Below, in pieces: positions 44,235 through 51,376 of a stretch of DNA of 64,000 bases (its first letter is position 1; each line of letters opens with the position of its first letter). Source of the stretch: Bdellovibrionales bacterium (GTDB lineage Bacteria > Bdellovibrionota > UBA1018); contig JAFEAP010000006.1 of NCBI GenBank assembly GCA_018266355.1, positions 124,001 through 188,000 of the forward strand, read 5' to 3'. The notes beneath the pieces are model-generated. The model searched no databases. It had not been told where the DNA came from and worked only from the letters and a program-made list of their open reading frames with translations. Both the position numbers and the translations under genes were made by a program.

Positions 44235-44517
44235 ACTCAATGCGCGGACCGTCCTCATTTTGATTTCTCTCGGTGTTTCAGGCTCCGCCTGGGCGGGAGG
44301 CGGGGGCGGCTCGGTACGTGGAAACGACGGCAGATGTCCGTCTTCCAAACCGATCTCTTCGATGAAAAGACACTCACAAGAACCGCCCACGCTCGATCCC
44401 CGGCTCCTCGACATCGATTGGACGATCGAAATCCAGTCGTTATTGGATCCGGTCACACCCCCTTGCCCGAGGCCGAGCGGCACCCCGACCTCCGGTCCAA
44501 CCAGAAACTCACCGTAG
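44227..44517 (+). CDS. Small secreted protein, coupled to TIGR02147 gene
   Basis: 96 residues. Starts at ATG 44227 behind AAAGGAG, overlapping the regulator by 8 bases. Signal peptide (LISLGVSGSAWA-G), then Gly-rich GGGGGSVRGN and a Pro/Ser-rich remainder with two Cys. No domain. Its low complexity and small size leave the function open; the overlap with the regulator is the main evidence that it is a real gene. Confidence 0.6.
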   Translation: MRELNARTVLILISLGVSGSAWAGGGGGSVRGNDGRCPSSKPISSMKRHSQEPPTLDPRLLDIDWTIEIQSLLDPVTPPCPRPSGTPTSGPTRNSP

Positions 44518-44552
44518 AAAAAAGGGCCCTCCGTCTCCCGACGAAGGGCCCT
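44516..44552 (-). terminator. Intrinsic terminator for the minus-strand gene at 44619-45134
   Basis: AGGGCCCT arms at 44523-44530 and 44545-44552 form a hairpin; on the minus strand it is followed by a T-run (plus-strand GAAAAAA at 44517-44522). The plus-strand side lacks Ts. Confidence 0.75.
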
Positions 44553-44618
44553 GCCCAAATGCTTCCCGCCCGGTGAAGGGCTTTAAGGGTGAGTGCGTAT
44601 CCCGGGAAGCTCCCAAAC

Positions 44619-45134
44619 TTATTTCCGGACGGTGACCTCCGCCGTATCGGCGACCGCGCCTTCCGAAATCGGATTCGCGATCGTGAATTTCGTGATCAGC
44701 CGAGCCTTCGTATAGGTCGGCTCGGCGGCCCGGCTCCAACCCGAAACGAAGTTCGAATCGAATCCGACGTAGATCGCCTTTCCGTCGCGCGCGTACTGGA
44801 CCTTCAGGCGCTTCGGCCAGTCGTTCAGCATGCGCGGAATCTTGAAAACCTTGAAGGAGCCGTAATCGCCGCCTTCTTGAGGGATCGGATCGAAGACCTT
44901 CACGTAGGCCGTGAAGGGAGCGACGATCGGGCCGGTGTAGACGGTGAGGACGGCCGCGCGGGCCTCCATCTCGCCACGCTCGTCGGCAGCCTCGACCACG
45001 TTCTCGACGAGCGCGGCCGGGATCGCGGTCACCGCGTCGCCGGTCATTTGTTTAATCGTATCCGGGGTTTGACCGGCGATCGCCGCGGTGGCCGTGGAGA
45101 GCGTCAGCGCGAGGATCGATTTAAAATTTTTCAT
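44619..45134 (-). CDS. Exported protein of unknown function
   Basis: 171 residues. Signal peptide (LALTLSTATAAIA-G). The mature part is beta-rich (AVLTVYTGPIVAPFTAYVKVF, KRLKVQYARDGKAIYVGFDS, KARLITKFTIANP) without Cys or a catalytic motif. It has a strong promoter (TTGACG-N17-TATAAG) and its own terminator, so it is monocistronic and probably well expressed, with only about 5 bases of leader. Located between rplT and the TIGR02147 locus. No family recognised. Confidence 0.72.
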   Translation of the reverse strand: MKNFKSILALTLSTATAAIAGQTPDTIKQMTGDAVTAIPAALVENVVEAADERGEMEARAAVLTVYTGPIVAPFTAYVKVFDPIPQEGGDYGSFKVFKIPRMLNDWPKRLKVQYARDGKAIYVGFDSNFVSGWSRAAEPTYTKARLITKFTIANPISEGAVADTAEVTVRK

Positions 45135-45145
45135 ACGCAGGCGGC

Positions 45146-45174
45146 CTTATACGAAACATGGTGCACTGCGTCAA
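45146..45174 (-). promoter_or_regulatory. Sigma-70 promoter with near-leaderless start
   Basis: Minus-strand -35 TTGACG (45174-45169), exactly 17 bases, -10 TATAAG (45151-45146). The predicted start is about 45139, only about 5 bases before the ATG at 45134, so the mRNA would have almost no 5' leader. Confidence 0.7.
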
Positions 45175-45209
45175 CATTCTTTTCACCTTTCCCTCCGAAT
45201 CCCCGAAAC

Positions 45210-45244
45210 GAAAAGCCCCCGGAAACCCTAAGGTTTCCAGGGGC
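45210..45244 (-). terminator. Intrinsic terminator downstream of rplT
   Basis: GCCCC-GGAAACC / GGTTTCC-GGGGC stem (45215-45244) with a CTAA loop; on the minus strand it is followed by TTTTC. Marks the end of the rpmI-rplT transcript. Confidence 0.85.
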
Positions 45245-45270
45245 CTTCCAATCGGAGGTCCGAGGACGAA

Positions 45271-45633
45271 TTACATCTTCGGAGCGAAGGAACGGACTTC
45301 GTTCACGATCGCCGCGAAACCTTGCGGGTCGCGGATCGCGATGTCCGAAAGCACCTTACGATCGAGCTCGACCTTCGCGGCCTTCATCGCGCCGATGAAG
45401 CGCGAGTAGCTCATGTCGTTTCCGCCGAGGGCGGCCGAGAGGCGCGCGATCCAGAGTTGGCGGAAATCCCGCTTCTTGGCGCGGCGATCGCGGTAGGCGT
45501 AGACGCCGGCGCGGTCGACGGCTTCCGCCGTACGACGAGCCTGGACCTTACGGCCGAGGACGAAGCCTTCTGCTTTCTTTAAAATCTTCTTCCGACGTTG
45601 GCGGCGTTTAAAACCGCGTTTTGCGCGAGGCAT
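45271..45633 (-). CDS. rplT: 50S ribosomal protein L20
   Basis: 120 residues. Basic N-terminal half PRAKRGFKRRQRRKKILKKAEGF, then the globular LWIARLSAALGGNDMSYSRFIGAMKAAKVELDRKVLSDIA, full-length L20. Early assembly protein binding 23S rRNA and, in many bacteria, a repressor of its own operon. AAGGAG SD. 61 bases after rpmI. Confidence 0.99.
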   Translation of the reverse strand: MPRAKRGFKRRQRRKKILKKAEGFVLGRKVQARRTAEAVDRAGVYAYRDRRAKKRDFRQLWIARLSAALGGNDMSYSRFIGAMKAAKVELDRKVLSDIAIRDPQGFAAIVNEVRSFAPKM

Positions 45634-45694
45634 AGTGAAACTCCTTAATTCTTAGTCTTGTTTGAAAGGTTTTTACGAGAGAGCGAAGCGCGGC

Positions 45695-45892
45695 TTAGCG
45701 GCCGTACGGCATGCACTCTTCGATGTGTTGAACGTCGCCCGAGAACACGTAGCCACCCGCGCGGAGCTTGAGCTTACGCTTGGCGCTCTTGTTCCCCATG
45801 TTGTGGCGCTTGTTCGTGCGCTTGAATTTCACTTTGCCGGTCGCGGTGAAGCTGAAACGCTTCGCGGCGGCTTTCTTGGTTTTCTGTTTCAT
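45695..45892 (-). CDS. rpmI: 50S ribosomal protein L35
   Basis: 65 residues. MKQKTKKAAAKRFSFTATG start, NKRHNMGNKSAKRKLKLR core, as in bacterial L35. The SD GAAGGA lies just before the ATG. Followed by rplT on the same transcript. Unlike the usual infC-rpmI adjacency, an exported-protein gene and a 234-base leader region lie between infC and rpmI. Confidence 0.98.
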   Translation of the reverse strand: MKQKTKKAAAKRFSFTATGKVKFKRTNKRHNMGNKSAKRKLKLRAGGYVFSGDVQHIEECMPYGR

Positions 45893-46090
45893 GGACTTCC
45901 TTCTTTTCCCGCGGTGACGAGCGTGAGCTCGTAATTTCCTTCCAGGCGTTTAGATACCGATCGAGTTCCGGCGGGCCGGACCTACGGGAGCCAAGGCACC
46001 GGGACGAATCCCGTCGCTTGCGCACACCCCTGAAAGACCTCGTGTGAGGGAGGAGCTAACCTACTCAAAAGCCCCCCCGGGTGCAAGGCC
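45893..46090 (-). promoter_or_regulatory. Candidate promoter and structured leader of rpmI-rplT
   Basis: Minus-strand -35-like TTGCAC (46086-46081), 17 bases, -10-like TAGGTT (46063-46058), both weak. The roughly 160-base leader that would follow is GC-rich with hairpins, for instance CGGGA-TTCG-TCCCG near 46006, and GAGCT-CA-CGCTC-type pairing near 45920. L20 and its relatives often bind such leaders for autogenous control; here the match to a known leader class was not tested. Confidence 0.35.
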
Positions 46091-46100
46091 GCGTTATCAT

Positions 46101-46120
46101 GACGCATAGCGTCTTTTTTT
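46101..46120 (+). terminator. Plus-strand-oriented terminator facing the minus-strand cluster
   Basis: GACGC-ATA-GCGTC hairpin (46101-46113) followed by seven Ts (46114-46120) on the plus strand. No plus-strand gene lies upstream for more than 1.5 kb, so it would end an antisense or non-coding transcript, if any. Confidence 0.6.
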
Positions 46121-46126
46121 ATGACC

Positions 46127-46888
46127 CTAGAGGATCCAGAACATCGGGTTCTCGCCCGCCGGAAGTCCGTCGGCGGCGATCGCGACGGAGATCGTCCGAA
46201 GGGCTTCGGGGTGGTTCGAATCGTAAACCTCGAGGTCGATCCGGCGGCCGGACGGGCCGGTGACGTCCCGATAGCCCCGGACGAGGACGACGTGACTGAA
46301 GTAAAGCAGCAGCGGATAATGCCCTTCCCGGAGCTCCGAAACCGCGTCGGCGAGGTAATCGCGAAGCTGGCGGCGGAGCGAAAGCGCGTCGGATTTGGAC
46401 CCGATCGGATCCTTTTTCAGGCGCTGGAATGCCCCGTAGTGGGGAAAGAAAATGTCCGTGACGCCGATGTCGGCGTTCACCCAGATCGCCTTCTTCAGGA
46501 ATGCCATCCGGTTCGCACGGCATACGTCCATGAGCGATCGATAGCCGCGGATCTCGATTTTTCGGCGAGAACCCGCTCGGTAGGCGGAAACGGCGCGGTC
46601 GAGGTTCCGCGCGACGACGTACGCGGAATCGACGTCCGCGGCGGGGACGAACTCGACGTTTTCACGGAAGGCGGCGGCGATACCGGCCATGCCCTGACAT
46701 ACGCCCTTCTCCGCGCCGAGCGCGCCGAGGATCGGCACTCCGGTCTTCGCGAGATCCGGGTCGCCGTTTCGAAAGCAGAGCGCGTCCCTCGACATTTCGA
46801 ACGGCAAAACGACCTCCGTCGCACCCGCCTCGGAAATCCCGAGCGCGAGAACGATGGCCAATCCGAAACCGAGTCTATTCCGCGTCAT
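46127..46888 (-). CDS. Exported papain-like cysteine-peptidase-fold protein
   Basis: 253 residues. Signal peptide (IVLALGISEAGA-T). A probable Cys-His-Asp/Asn arrangement: C64 in GVCQGMAGI at the start of a helix, H199 in LLYFSHVVLVRGY, and D223/N225 in LEVYDSNHP. This order and spacing match the C39/papain-like fold. Cleavage activity, or a non-proteolytic role such as an amidase, is inference. SD GGAGG. It lies 83 bases after infC and ahead of rpmI, interrupting an otherwise conserved ribosomal order. Confidence 0.75.
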   Translation of the reverse strand: MTRNRLGFGLAIVLALGISEAGATEVVLPFEMSRDALCFRNGDPDLAKTGVPILGALGAEKGVCQGMAGIAAAFRENVEFVPAADVDSAYVVARNLDRAVSAYRAGSRRKIEIRGYRSLMDVCRANRMAFLKKAIWVNADIGVTDIFFPHYGAFQRLKKDPIGSKSDALSLRRQLRDYLADAVSELREGHYPLLLYFSHVVLVRGYRDVTGPSGRRIDLEVYDSNHPEALRTISVAIAADGLPAGENPMFWIL

Positions 46889-46971
46889 GCGAATTCCTCC
46901 CGCCGGAAAGCGTAGGGCCGAATCCCGGCACTGCCAAGACTCGGCCCCAAATATTTTCGCCAGACGGACGC

Positions 46972-47817
46972 TTAAGCTTCGTCTTTATCGGACTTGGCGG
47001 GTTTTTCCGCCTTTTCCGTGGCCGCCTTTTCGGGCTTCTTCGGCTTGTACTTCGGGTTCGGGCCGATGACCATGATCAGCTTCTTCCCTTCGAGCTTCGG
47101 CGGCGCTTCGACGATCGCCATCTCGCCGAGCTCCTCGATCAGCCGACGCATCGTCTTGTGGCCGGATTCGACGTAGGCGACTTCGCGGCCGCGGAACATC
47201 ATCGTGATCTTCGCCTTGTCGCCTTCTTCGAGGAAGGTACGCACGTTCTTAAATTTGTACGCGAGGTCGTGCTCGTCGGTGTTCGGGCGGAGCTGGACTT
47301 CCTTCACCTTCACGACGACTTGCTTCTTCTTCGCTTCGTGGTCTTTCTTCTTCTTCTCGTACTTGAACTTGCCGTAGTCGAGGATCTTACAGACCGGCGG
47401 CGTGGCGTTCGGAGAAATCTCGACGAGGTCGAAACCCGCGTCCTTCGCCATTTGAAGGGCTTCCGGAGTGCCGACGACGCCGACCTGGTTTCCTTCGTGG
47501 TCGATCAGACGCACTTGGGGAACGCGGATGCGTTCGTTGATCCGATGTTCGTCGGTGTTGAATTTCGTGAGGTCGCGGCGCGGGCCGCGGAAGGCCGGGC
47601 GCGGTTGGAATCCACCGCCGCCGCCGATCGAAGGGCGAGGACCGCCGATGGAGGGGCGATTGCCGCCGATGGTAATCTTGTTGCCCCCGCCGATCGTGAT
47701 CGGGCTCGGATTCGGGTTCGGGGTGCTGTTCGGAGTCGGTCCGGAGTCGTTGTTCGTCGTGTTCGGATTAGAGCCGACCGGAATAATGGTTACGCGGGAT
47801 TTAGGTTTAACCTCCAT
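46972..47817 (-). CDS. infC: Translation initiation factor IF-3 with long N-terminal extension
   Basis: 281 residues against about 180 usually. The family core starts near residue 90 (HRINERIRVPQVRLIDHEG), followed by LDYGKFKYEKKKK, the linker, and the C-terminal domain VKEVQLRPNTDEHDL...KITMMFRGRE. Residues 1-88 are a Gly/Pro/Asn-rich low-complexity tail with near-repeats of GGxRPSIGG, and the C-terminus has a Lys/Glu/Ala tail. The ATG at 47817 has no well-spaced SD (GAGGA is 16 bases away) and no AUU start is seen in a sensible position, so the start and the usual AUU autoregulation remain uncertain. Confidence 0.93.
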   Translation of the reverse strand: MEVKPKSRVTIIPVGSNPNTTNNDSGPTPNSTPNPNPSPITIGGGNKITIGGNRPSIGGPRPSIGGGGGFQPRPAFRGPRRDLTKFNTDEHRINERIRVPQVRLIDHEGNQVGVVGTPEALQMAKDAGFDLVEISPNATPPVCKILDYGKFKYEKKKKDHEAKKKQVVVKVKEVQLRPNTDEHDLAYKFKNVRTFLEEGDKAKITMMFRGREVAYVESGHKTMRRLIEELGEMAIVEAPPKLEGKKLIMVIGPNPKYKPKKPEKAATEKAEKPAKSDKDEA

Positions 47818-47913
47818 AGACGTTTTCTGGAATTCCTCGATTTCTTTAGGGTTTGGGTTTTAGGGTCAATTGAATGGTGGGCTCAGAATGCCCACGCCCG
47901 GAGCGTAAAGTCA

Positions 47914-47947
47914 AGAAACCGCCCGACCCCGAAACGGGGTGGGCGGT
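47914..47947 (-). terminator. Intrinsic terminator of the histone-like gene
   Basis: ACCGCCC-ACCCCG / CGGGGT-GGGCGGT two-part stem (47918-47947) with an AAA loop; on the minus strand it is followed by TTTCTT. Located between the histone-like gene and infC, so infC starts a separate transcript or relies on read-through. Confidence 0.7.
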
Positions 47948-48022
47948 CTCTCCGCAAAACATAGAACAGTCCTCACTGCGGTCGGGCGAAGCCCTTCCAT
48001 CCATGAGGACCTACTCACGCGA

Positions 48023-48529
48023 TCAAGCCGAAGGCGCGGCTTCGGCCGACGCGCCCGCGCTCTTCTTCGCGGCTTTTTTGCCGCCCGCCTTCAATCCGGT
48101 CTTGGCGACCGTCTTCGAAACGCGCTTTTGGACCTTTTCGGCGGCCTGGGTGGCCTTCGCGCGGGCTTCCGTCGCCTTCGCCTTGGCCGCGCCCTTCGCG
48201 GTCTTCGCCTTCGTCTCGGCGGTCGACTTCACGGTGCCGATGAGCTTCGTGAGTTCCTTTTTTTGGCCGTCGACGAACTTCTTGATCTTGTCGACCTCGC
48301 CCGGGATCTGGGCTTGGAGCTTCTCGAGTTCCTTCTTTTCCTTCTCGAGGAACGCCTTCAGCTTCGCGACGTCGGTGTCGAGGATCTTCTTCACTTCCTT
48401 GCCTTGTTTCTCGGCGACTTTCTTCGCTTGGTCGACCCAGCCGCGATCCTTGATGAGGGCTTCGATTTGGGTGCGCGCTTCTTTCAAGCGAGAAATGATT
48501 TTCTGGACGTCGATCTTCGTGGTGGCCAT
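48023..48529 (-). CDS. Histone-H1-like / coiled-coil Lys-Ala-rich protein
   Basis: 168 residues. The N-terminal two thirds are predicted coiled-coil (KAFLEKEKKELEKLQAQI); the last 60 residues are Ala/Lys-rich with AAKAKATEARAKATQ, GLKAGGKKAAKKSAG, as in bacterial histone-H1-like proteins that bind and compact DNA. No signal peptide. A minus-strand promoter TTGTGG-N18-TATTCT (48608-48579) lies upstream and an SD AGGA before the ATG. Alternative view: a phasin-like or structural coiled-coil protein with a basic tail. Confidence 0.72.
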   Translation of the reverse strand: MATTKIDVQKIISRLKEARTQIEALIKDRGWVDQAKKVAEKQGKEVKKILDTDVAKLKAFLEKEKKELEKLQAQIPGEVDKIKKFVDGQKKELTKLIGTVKSTAETKAKTAKGAAKAKATEARAKATQAAEKVQKRVSKTVAKTGLKAGGKKAAKKSAGASAEAAPSA

Positions 48530-48735
48530 GTGTACTTCCTAGGATGGGGCCGCGGGGGGCCGTTGAAAAACCATTCTCAGAATAGCACGGTCCGTTCACC
48601 GGCCACAAGCCGCGCGGGTGCCGGAACCGAGGGGTTTCGTCACCCGGAACCGCTAAATTCTCGGGGTTTTCCTCGAAAATCGCATTAAGGAATTCTCACT
48701 TGAGTTCGTCGCGCCGAGCCCGGAAACTCTTGCCT

Positions 48736-49035
48736 ATGTCGAACCTTAAACGTTTCTCGTTGGCCTCGCTCTTCGCCCTCACGTTCGTCGTCGCCGGAGG
48801 CGCCTTCGCCGATCAGACGATCAATACCGGGATTCCGGGCGGCGACGGGAAGGACCTGCTGAACGACCCGAAGAACCCCGCCGATCGACCGGCGGGCGCG
48901 CTCCTCGTCCACGATCAGGAATGCGCGAAAAAGACGAAATCCGGGAAACTTGTCGCCGGCCAGCCGAATCCGGCCTACGAAAAATGCGTGCACGATAAGC
49001 TTGAAAAGGCTAAGAAATCGGGCAATTCAAAGTAG
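48736..49035 (+). CDS. Small exported protein
   Basis: 99 residues. Signal peptide (LFALTFVVAGGAFA-D). The mature part is polar, with QTINTGIPGGDGKDLLNDP and two Cys 20 residues apart (HDQECAKK, YEKCVHD), which could form a disulfide. Its stop is 14 bases before tRNA-Arg. Family unknown; the clean signal peptide and lack of overlap support a real gene. Confidence 0.65.
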   Translation: MSNLKRFSLASLFALTFVVAGGAFADQTINTGIPGGDGKDLLNDPKNPADRPAGALLVHDQECAKKTKSGKLVAGQPNPAYEKCVHDKLEKAKKSGNSK

Positions 49036-49048
49036 ACCGGTCGATCGC

Positions 49049-49125
49049 GCGCCCTTAGCTCAGTTGGATAGAGTAGCTGGCTTCGAACCAGTTGGTCGGG
49101 AGTTCGAATCTCTCAGGGCGCGCCA
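49049..49125 (+). tRNA. tRNA-Arg (anticodon UCG), CCA encoded
   Basis: Full cloverleaf: acceptor GCGCCCT/AGGGCGC, D-arm GCTCAGTTGGATAGAGT, anticodon stem GCTGG/CCAGT with loop CTTCGAA (anticodon TCG, reading CGA), TTCGAAT T-loop, discriminator G and encoded CCA, followed by a T-run that may terminate it. Confidence 0.95.
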
Positions 49126-49148
49126 TTTTTTACCTTGAGAGGATCCCG

Positions 49149-49607
49149 ATGAAATCCGAGAAAATCGAATTCCTGAGTGCGATTCTCCTCGTCTCGAAAG
49201 AACCGGAACGCCTCGCGGCTTTCTACCGCGACGTGATCGGCATTCCTCTCGAAGACGAGACGCACGGCGAGACCTTTCCTCATTACGGTTGCGAACTCGG
49301 CGACCTCCACTTCGCGATCCATCCCCTCGAAAACTTCGAAGGGCGCGGAGTCGGCACTGGATCGGTGAAGCTCGCCTTCACCGTGTTCGACCTCGAAGCC
49401 TTCGTCGCTCGGGTCGAAAAGGTCGGCGTCAAACTCGCCTATCCGCCGAAAGACCTCGGCTTCGCGAAAATGACCGCGCTCGACGACCCGGACGGAAACC
49501 ACGTCGAATTCACGCAGCTTTCCGACGGGTGGTTCAAACACCTCGAAAAGCGCCGCGAAAGCGGCGCGGACGTGATCGCGCGGTGGAAGCAGTCGCCTCG
49601 GGCCTAG
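49149..49607 (+). CDS. VOC/glyoxalase-fold protein
   Basis: 152 residues from the ATG at 49149, behind AGAGGA; an upstream in-frame ATG lies inside the tRNA and is rejected. Paired beta-alpha-beta-beta-beta modules of the vicinal oxygen chelate superfamily: LSAILLVSKEPERLAAFYRDVIG, then CELGDLHFAIHP, and the second half FTVFDLEAFVARVEKVGV with DPDGNHVEFTQL. Metal-ligand His/Glu positions are plausible (H in LHFAIH, E in VEFTQ). The exact reaction is unknown. Confidence 0.88.
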   Translation: MKSEKIEFLSAILLVSKEPERLAAFYRDVIGIPLEDETHGETFPHYGCELGDLHFAIHPLENFEGRGVGTGSVKLAFTVFDLEAFVARVEKVGVKLAYPPKDLGFAKMTALDDPDGNHVEFTQLSDGWFKHLEKRRESGADVIARWKQSPRA

Positions 49608-49637
49608 GTCGATCCGGGAACGAGGGCGCTCCGGAAA

Positions 49638-50834
49638 TCAGGGCCAGGTCGACGACCGCGCGCCCGCCGGACGGCAAGCGATTCGACCGAAGCGGCCGCC
49701 CTGCTGGTGACGGCTCACGTCGGTGATGAAATTCTCGGCGCTCTTCTGGAGACCGACCTTATCGCGAATGTGGGAGACGAAATCCTTTCCTTCGTACGCG
49801 ACGCCGAGCGCTTCCGGAACCGTCCGCGCGAGCAGGTCGTCGCCGCGCGCTTCGAAGTTACACGCGAGGAACGCCGAGATCACTTCGTGGTGGTTCCATC
49901 CTTCGATCTCGCGCTTCCAGAGCTTGAACGGCGTCCCGGCGGCCCGGATCTGCTTCCGCAGGCGAGCGAACTGGTCCTTCCGGTTCAGCCACGAAAGGTA
50001 CTGACCGACGGCGGTCACCGCGCTCGCGCCTTGGTCGAGGGACGTACGCCAGAAGCTTTCGCCGAACCCGTCGACCCATCCGAGTTCGGACGTTCCGGCG
50101 GCGTAAAGGTAGGTCAGCATCGCGAGGACCTCGCGATTGCCCGTGCCTGCCGGGAAAAGACTTTCGATCGCGATCGTCGACGCCTTCGCGTTCACGGCCG
50201 CGGCGAGGTTCTGAACGAACTGATCGATCTTCATTCCGGACTCGAAATAGGTGCGGCCCGAGGTATTCGCGGCGTCGCGAAGGGCGCCGAGGATCGGGAT
50301 CTCACCCGCGAAACAAGGATTCGTGTCGCGCGAGCCGTCGAAGTTCGCTGCCGTCGCGGTCGCGCACCACGGATCGAGCTCGAGGAAGATCTTCTGGATC
50401 GGGGAAAGCGTGCCCGGGACCGGGTTCAGCACGCCGGCCGCGATGAACGCGCCTTTGAATTTCCGGCGTTCGGCGGAAGCGAGCGCGCCGTCGGCGTCGC
50501 CGATCTTCTTCGCGCAGTCTCCGCCCGCGCGCTTCATCTTCGCGGTCACGGCGTAACCGTTCAGGACCGCGACGAGGCCCGGCGTGCCGGACTTCGCGTA
50601 ATTCGTGAATTCACCGCGATATTTGCGGATTTCGAGGAGTTGCGCTTCTTCTTCCGCGCTCGACCGGCATTTCGCCATGGCCTCGACGCGAGCGTCGAGG
50701 ACGCGGGCGACGCGGTTCGCGAGGATCTCGCGGCGGTAATCTTCGAGGTTCGGCGCGCCCGCGAAGGTCGCGCCGGAAAAGGAAACGGCCAGGAGAAGGG
50801 CCGAAATCCGGATTTTATTTTTCCAGATTTTCAT
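49638..50834 (-). CDS. Exported protein of unknown function
   Basis: 398 residues. Signal peptide (ALLLAVSFSGATFA-G). Largely helical mature part with several Cys (MAKCRSS, GGDCAKK, DPWCATA, NPCFAGE, LACNFEA, RIACRPA), consistent with disulfides in an extracytoplasmic protein. No catalytic motif recognised. CAGGAG SD before the ATG. Adjacent upstream on the same strand is another small exported protein, 40 bases away, so the two may be co-transcribed. Confidence 0.7.
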   Translation of the reverse strand: MKIWKNKIRISALLLAVSFSGATFAGAPNLEDYRREILANRVARVLDARVEAMAKCRSSAEEEAQLLEIRKYRGEFTNYAKSGTPGLVAVLNGYAVTAKMKRAGGDCAKKIGDADGALASAERRKFKGAFIAAGVLNPVPGTLSPIQKIFLELDPWCATATAANFDGSRDTNPCFAGEIPILGALRDAANTSGRTYFESGMKIDQFVQNLAAAVNAKASTIAIESLFPAGTGNREVLAMLTYLYAAGTSELGWVDGFGESFWRTSLDQGASAVTAVGQYLSWLNRKDQFARLRKQIRAAGTPFKLWKREIEGWNHHEVISAFLACNFEARGDDLLARTVPEALGVAYEGKDFVSHIRDKVGLQKSAENFITDVSRHQQGGRFGRIACRPAGARSSTWP

Positions 50835-50873
50835 ACGCTTCTCCTGGCCGCATCGTTTAAGGAACGGATCCGA

Positions 50874-51296
50874 TTAGTAGGAGCCGCCGGAGGTCGGGAT
50901 GACGACCGGAGTGCTCGGCACGGTCACGTTGATGAATTGGACGTTGATGATGTCGTTCGTCTTGTTCGAGTTCGAACGAATGATCACTTGGATCGAGTTG
51001 AAGCCTTCGCCGATGGCGCGCTTCGGGATCGTGAAGGAGCCGGAACGAGCGCGGTCGGCGCCACCGAGCTTCACCATCTTGTAGTTCGGGAGGCCGACGA
51101 TGTCGAAGTTCGAGCAGTTCACGACGTTGTTGAACACGACGTTCACTTGGTCGGAATAGCCGTTCGAGGATTCGGTGACTTTAATCGTGCCGCCGCAGTC
51201 CGGGAGGGACGCGTATTCGCCGATGGTCATGGAGCCGTAGCCGGCGAAAGCGGATTGCGCGGACGCGAGGAGGAGGAGGAGTGCGAACTTCTTCAT
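50874..51296 (-). CDS. Small exported beta-rich protein
   Basis: 140 residues from the ATG at 51296 behind AAAGGAA. Signal peptide (LLLLASAQSAFA-G). Beta-rich Asn/Val-rich mature part (DQVNVVFNNVVNCSNFDIVG) with two Cys, DCGG and NCSN, about 38 residues apart. The shape suggests an Ig-like or jelly-roll fold, without a known family. An inverted repeat GGTGTC-N9-GACACC lies 60 bases upstream, and a TTGACA lies within it on the minus strand. Confidence 0.65.
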   Translation of the reverse strand: MKKFALLLLLASAQSAFAGYGSMTIGEYASLPDCGGTIKVTESSNGYSDQVNVVFNNVVNCSNFDIVGLPNYKMVKLGGADRARSGSFTIPKRAIGEGFNSIQVIIRSNSNKTNDIINVQFINVTVPSTPVVIPTSGGSY

Positions 51297-51355
51297 AAGT
51301 ATTTCCTTTGGTGAATGAGTTAGATTCGAGCGGGCTTTTCGCACTTCTGACTCGT

Positions 51356-51376
51356 GGTGTCAATATTCTCGACACC
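51356..51376. promoter_or_regulatory. Inverted repeat between divergent exported-protein genes
   Basis: GGTGTC (51356-51361) and GACACC (51371-51376), perfect arms with 9 bases between. The minus-strand arm contains TTGACA, which could act as a -35 for the gene at 50874-51296 (its -10, GAAAAG, is weak). Candidate operator. Confidence 0.4.

Noticed and set aside
46922..46960. Terminator between infC and the papain-like gene
   Set aside because: GGGCCGA/TCGGCCC arms are separated by about 19 bases, and the minus strand, where both genes lie, has no T-run after them.
47700..47817. AUU start codon for infC
   Set aside because: ATT codons occur near residues 11-12 of the extension but are 23 bases from GGAGG and give no better N-terminus.
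49092..49148. N-terminal extension of the VOC protein from 49092
   Set aside because: That start lies inside the tRNA-Arg gene; the ATG at 49149 has a proper SD.
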